NCBI GenBank assembly: GCA_937136445.1
Contig: CAKZOQ010000303.1
Location: 1 to 7,016, forward strand
DNA length: 7,016 nt
Source of the DNA: an uncultured Gemmatimonadota bacterium
GTDB lineage: Bacteria; Gemmatimonadota; Gemmatimonadetes; Longimicrobiales; Gaopeijiaceae
Direction of reading: 5' to 3'
Below the pieces are notes generated by a model that worked only from the letters and a program-made list of their open reading frames with translations, had not been told where the DNA came from and ran no database searches. Below, piece after piece: positions 5,943 through 7,016 of this stretch; the first letter of the stretch is position 1; every line of letters starts with the position of its first letter. The position numbers were made by a program, and so were the translations under genes.

Positions 5943-5972
5943 AGAGTAGCAAGAAGGGGGCCGCGGGGTCTA
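5943..5972 (-). promoter_or_regulatory. Candidate promoter of the TPR lipoprotein gene (leaderless type)
   Basis: On the minus strand, TAGACC (5967-5972, 4 of 6 matches to the -35 consensus) and TACTCT (5943-5948, a TANNNT hexamer) are 18 nt apart. The hexamer ends 6 nt before the GTG and 9 nt before the ATG, so the transcript would have little or no leader. TAGACC is also the -35-like element of the candidate promoter before the epimerase gene. Confidence 0.35.
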
Positions 5973-5974
5973 CT

Positions 5975-6000
5975 CCCGACGGGCTCAGCCCCCGTTCGGG
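5975..6000 (-). terminator. Strong GC hairpin across the cysNC stop codon, without U-tract
   Basis: On the minus-strand transcript, CCCGAACGGG and CCCGTCGGG can pair as a 9-bp stem with one bulged A and a 7-nt loop, GGCTGAG, that holds the TGA stop (5985-5987). An alternative stem, GGGCT-G-AGCCC (5981-5991), competes with it. No U-run follows, so it is not a canonical intrinsic terminator. It may protect the 3' end or mark the boundary of the sulfate gene cluster. Confidence 0.35.
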
Positions 6001-7016
6001 GCGTCGTCCGGAGGAGTGATGCCGAGGGAGTGCAGCCGGGCCACCACCCGATTCGCCAGCGCCTCGGGAGTGTCCTCGTCCCCGGGGAGTCGGAGCTCCG
6101 GCTCCCGAGGCTCCTCGTAGGGGCTGGAGATGCCCGTCATGTGGGCGATCTCGCCGGAGCGGGCCTTCGCGTAGAGGCCCTTGGGGTCCCGCTTCTCGCA
6201 CACCTCCAGCGGGGTGTCGACGAAGACCTCCAGGAAGCGTCCCTCGGGAAGGAGGGCGCGCACCCGGTCGCGGTCCTCCTGGAAGGGCGAGACGAAGGTG
6301 CAGACGACGATGCAGCCCTGTCGGAAGAAGAGGCCCGCCACCTCGCCGATGCGCCGGATGTTCTCCCGACGGTCGTCGGGCGTGAAGCCCAGGTCGCCGG
6401 AGAGGCCGTGCCGCACCTGATCGCCGTCCAGGAGCATGGTCTGGCAGCCGGCGTCGAAGAGGCGCCGCTCCACGTGCCGGGCCACCGAGGACTTCCCGGA
6501 GGAGGGCAGGCCGGTGAGCCAGACCACCGCCGCCTTGTGGGCGTTGCGCTCCTCGCGCCTCGGGAGGGGGATGTTCCAGCCCTCCCAGACGACGCCCGGC
6601 GAGACGGCGCGTACCTCGCGATCCTCCGCCGTCTCTTCGTCGGGGATGGCCTCCTCGTGCTGGACGCGCCCCCGCACCATCCCCGCCGCCACCGTGTTGT
6701 TGGAGTGGGGGTCCACGAGGATGAAGCTCCCCGTCTCCCGGTTGAGCTGGTACTTGTCGAAGAAGAGAGGCTGGGCGGTGGTGATCTGGACCCGGCCGAT
6801 GTCGTTGAGCTCGAGCCGGTCCGAGTCCTCCCGGTGGAGGGTGTCCACGTCGATCCGATACACCAGCCGGGAGATGAAGCCCTTCACCTCGCGGGTGGTC
6901 TGGCGGACCCAATACTGGGTGCCCGGCTTCATGGGCTCCTCCGCCGTCCAGCAGATGGTGGCGTCGATCTCGTTGGAGACCGTGGGGAGGTTCATGGGCC
7001 GGACGATCATGTCGCC
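5985..7016 (-). CDS. cysNC: Bifunctional sulfate adenylyltransferase subunit 1 / adenylylsulfate kinase (CysN-CysC fusion), C-terminal part, cut by right edge
   Basis: The visible 343 residues hold two units. Residues 1 to about 115 are the C-terminal beta-barrel region of CysN, the GTPase subunit of ATP sulfurylase that with CysD makes APS; typical segments are GDMIVRP, FISRLVYRIDVDTL and LNDIGRV. After a charged linker, residues about 160-343 form a complete APS kinase (CysC) that phosphorylates APS to PAPS. Its P-loop is GLPSSGKSS (169-177). It also has LDGDQVRHGL (Asp197, Asp199, Arg202), RRENIRR with Glu218-Asn219, VSP with Ser243 at the family's active-site serine position, RDPKGLYAKA and TGISSPYE. 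The frame stays open to the right edge, so the internal ATG at 7010 is not the start. The GTPase domain and cysD would lie to the right. The kinase assignment is firm, and the intact in-frame linker shows this is a true fusion. Confidence 0.96.
   Translation of the reverse strand, partial: GDMIVRPMNLPTVSNEIDATICWTAEEPMKPGTQYWVRQTTREVKGFISRLVYRIDVDTLHREDSDRLELNDIGRVQITTAQPLFFDKYQLNRETGSFILVDPHSNNTVAAGMVRGRVQHEEAIPDEETAEDREVRAVSPGVVWEGWNIPLPRREERNAHKAAVVWLTGLPSSGKSSVARHVERRLFDAGCQTMLLDGDQVRHGLSGDLGFTPDDRRENIRRIGEVAGLFFRQGCIVVCTFVSPFQEDRDRVRALLPEGRFLEVFVDTPLEVCEKRDPKGLYAKARSGEIAHMTGISSPYEEPREPELRLPGDEDTPEALANRVVARLHSLGITPPDDAPNGG

Noticed and set aside
4951..6912. Minus-strand open frame of 653 codons across the TPR lipoprotein gene and cysNC
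   Set aside because: It is out of frame with both recognised proteins, and its translation is Arg/Gly/Pro-rich without motifs.
7008..7010. ATG at 7010 as the start of the sulfate enzyme
   Set aside because: The frame is open to the window edge and GDMIVRP is internal CysN sequence; the gene is simply truncated by the window.
1..7016. Search by eye for tRNA, rRNA, CRISPR arrays, insertion sequences, riboswitches and long direct repeats
   Set aside because: None was seen. Coding density is very high and the gaps over 60 nt are only 496-616, 3415-3496 and 4890-4958; none has tRNA-like or array-like structure.

Overview
The window is a dense, GC-rich stretch of bacterial chromosome (roughly two thirds G+C by eye). 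It carries nine genes, all on the minus strand, so transcription runs from the right edge to the left. The two end genes are cut by the window edges. No RNA gene, mobile element, CRISPR array or prophage trace was seen. BamD, a second lipoprotein, a fused CysN/CysC and high GC point to a diderm, high-GC bacterium. Gemmatimonadota or a similar lineage is my best guess, from gene content and order only.

In transcription order the genes are: (1) the C-terminal part of a CysN-CysC fusion (sulfate activation to PAPS), 7016-5985; (2) a TPR lipoprotein of unknown function, 5933-4959; (3) bamD, outer-membrane protein assembly lipoprotein, 4889-4125; (4) nadD, NAD biosynthesis, overlapping bamD by 17 nt; (5) an NAD-dependent sugar-nucleotide epimerase of the extended SDR type, 3414-2449; (6) tsaE; (7) tsaB; (8) rimI; (9) the N-terminal 165 residues of a Rel/SpoT (p)ppGpp enzyme, 495-1.

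Two packed clusters stand out. bamD-nadD is one. Epimerase-tsaE-tsaB-rimI is the other; its genes overlap or nearly touch, so coupled translation is likely. tsaE and tsaB supply two subunits of the tRNA t6A37 machinery; tsaD, the catalytic subunit, is not in the window. RimI is the usual neighbour of TsaB. Rel follows after a 121-nt gap.

This is mainly an ordinary housekeeping region and I found no evidence of an undescribed system. The most useful non-coding signal is that the three genes preceded by a real gap and lacking a good Shine-Dalgarno (rel, bamD, TPR lipoprotein) each have a TANNNT -10-like hexamer 6-7 nt upstream of a start codon. This suggests leaderless transcripts. Each of these gaps also follows or overlaps a possible 3'-end hairpin without a U-tract, and the rel gap holds a perfect 6+2+6 palindrome just upstream of the hexamer.
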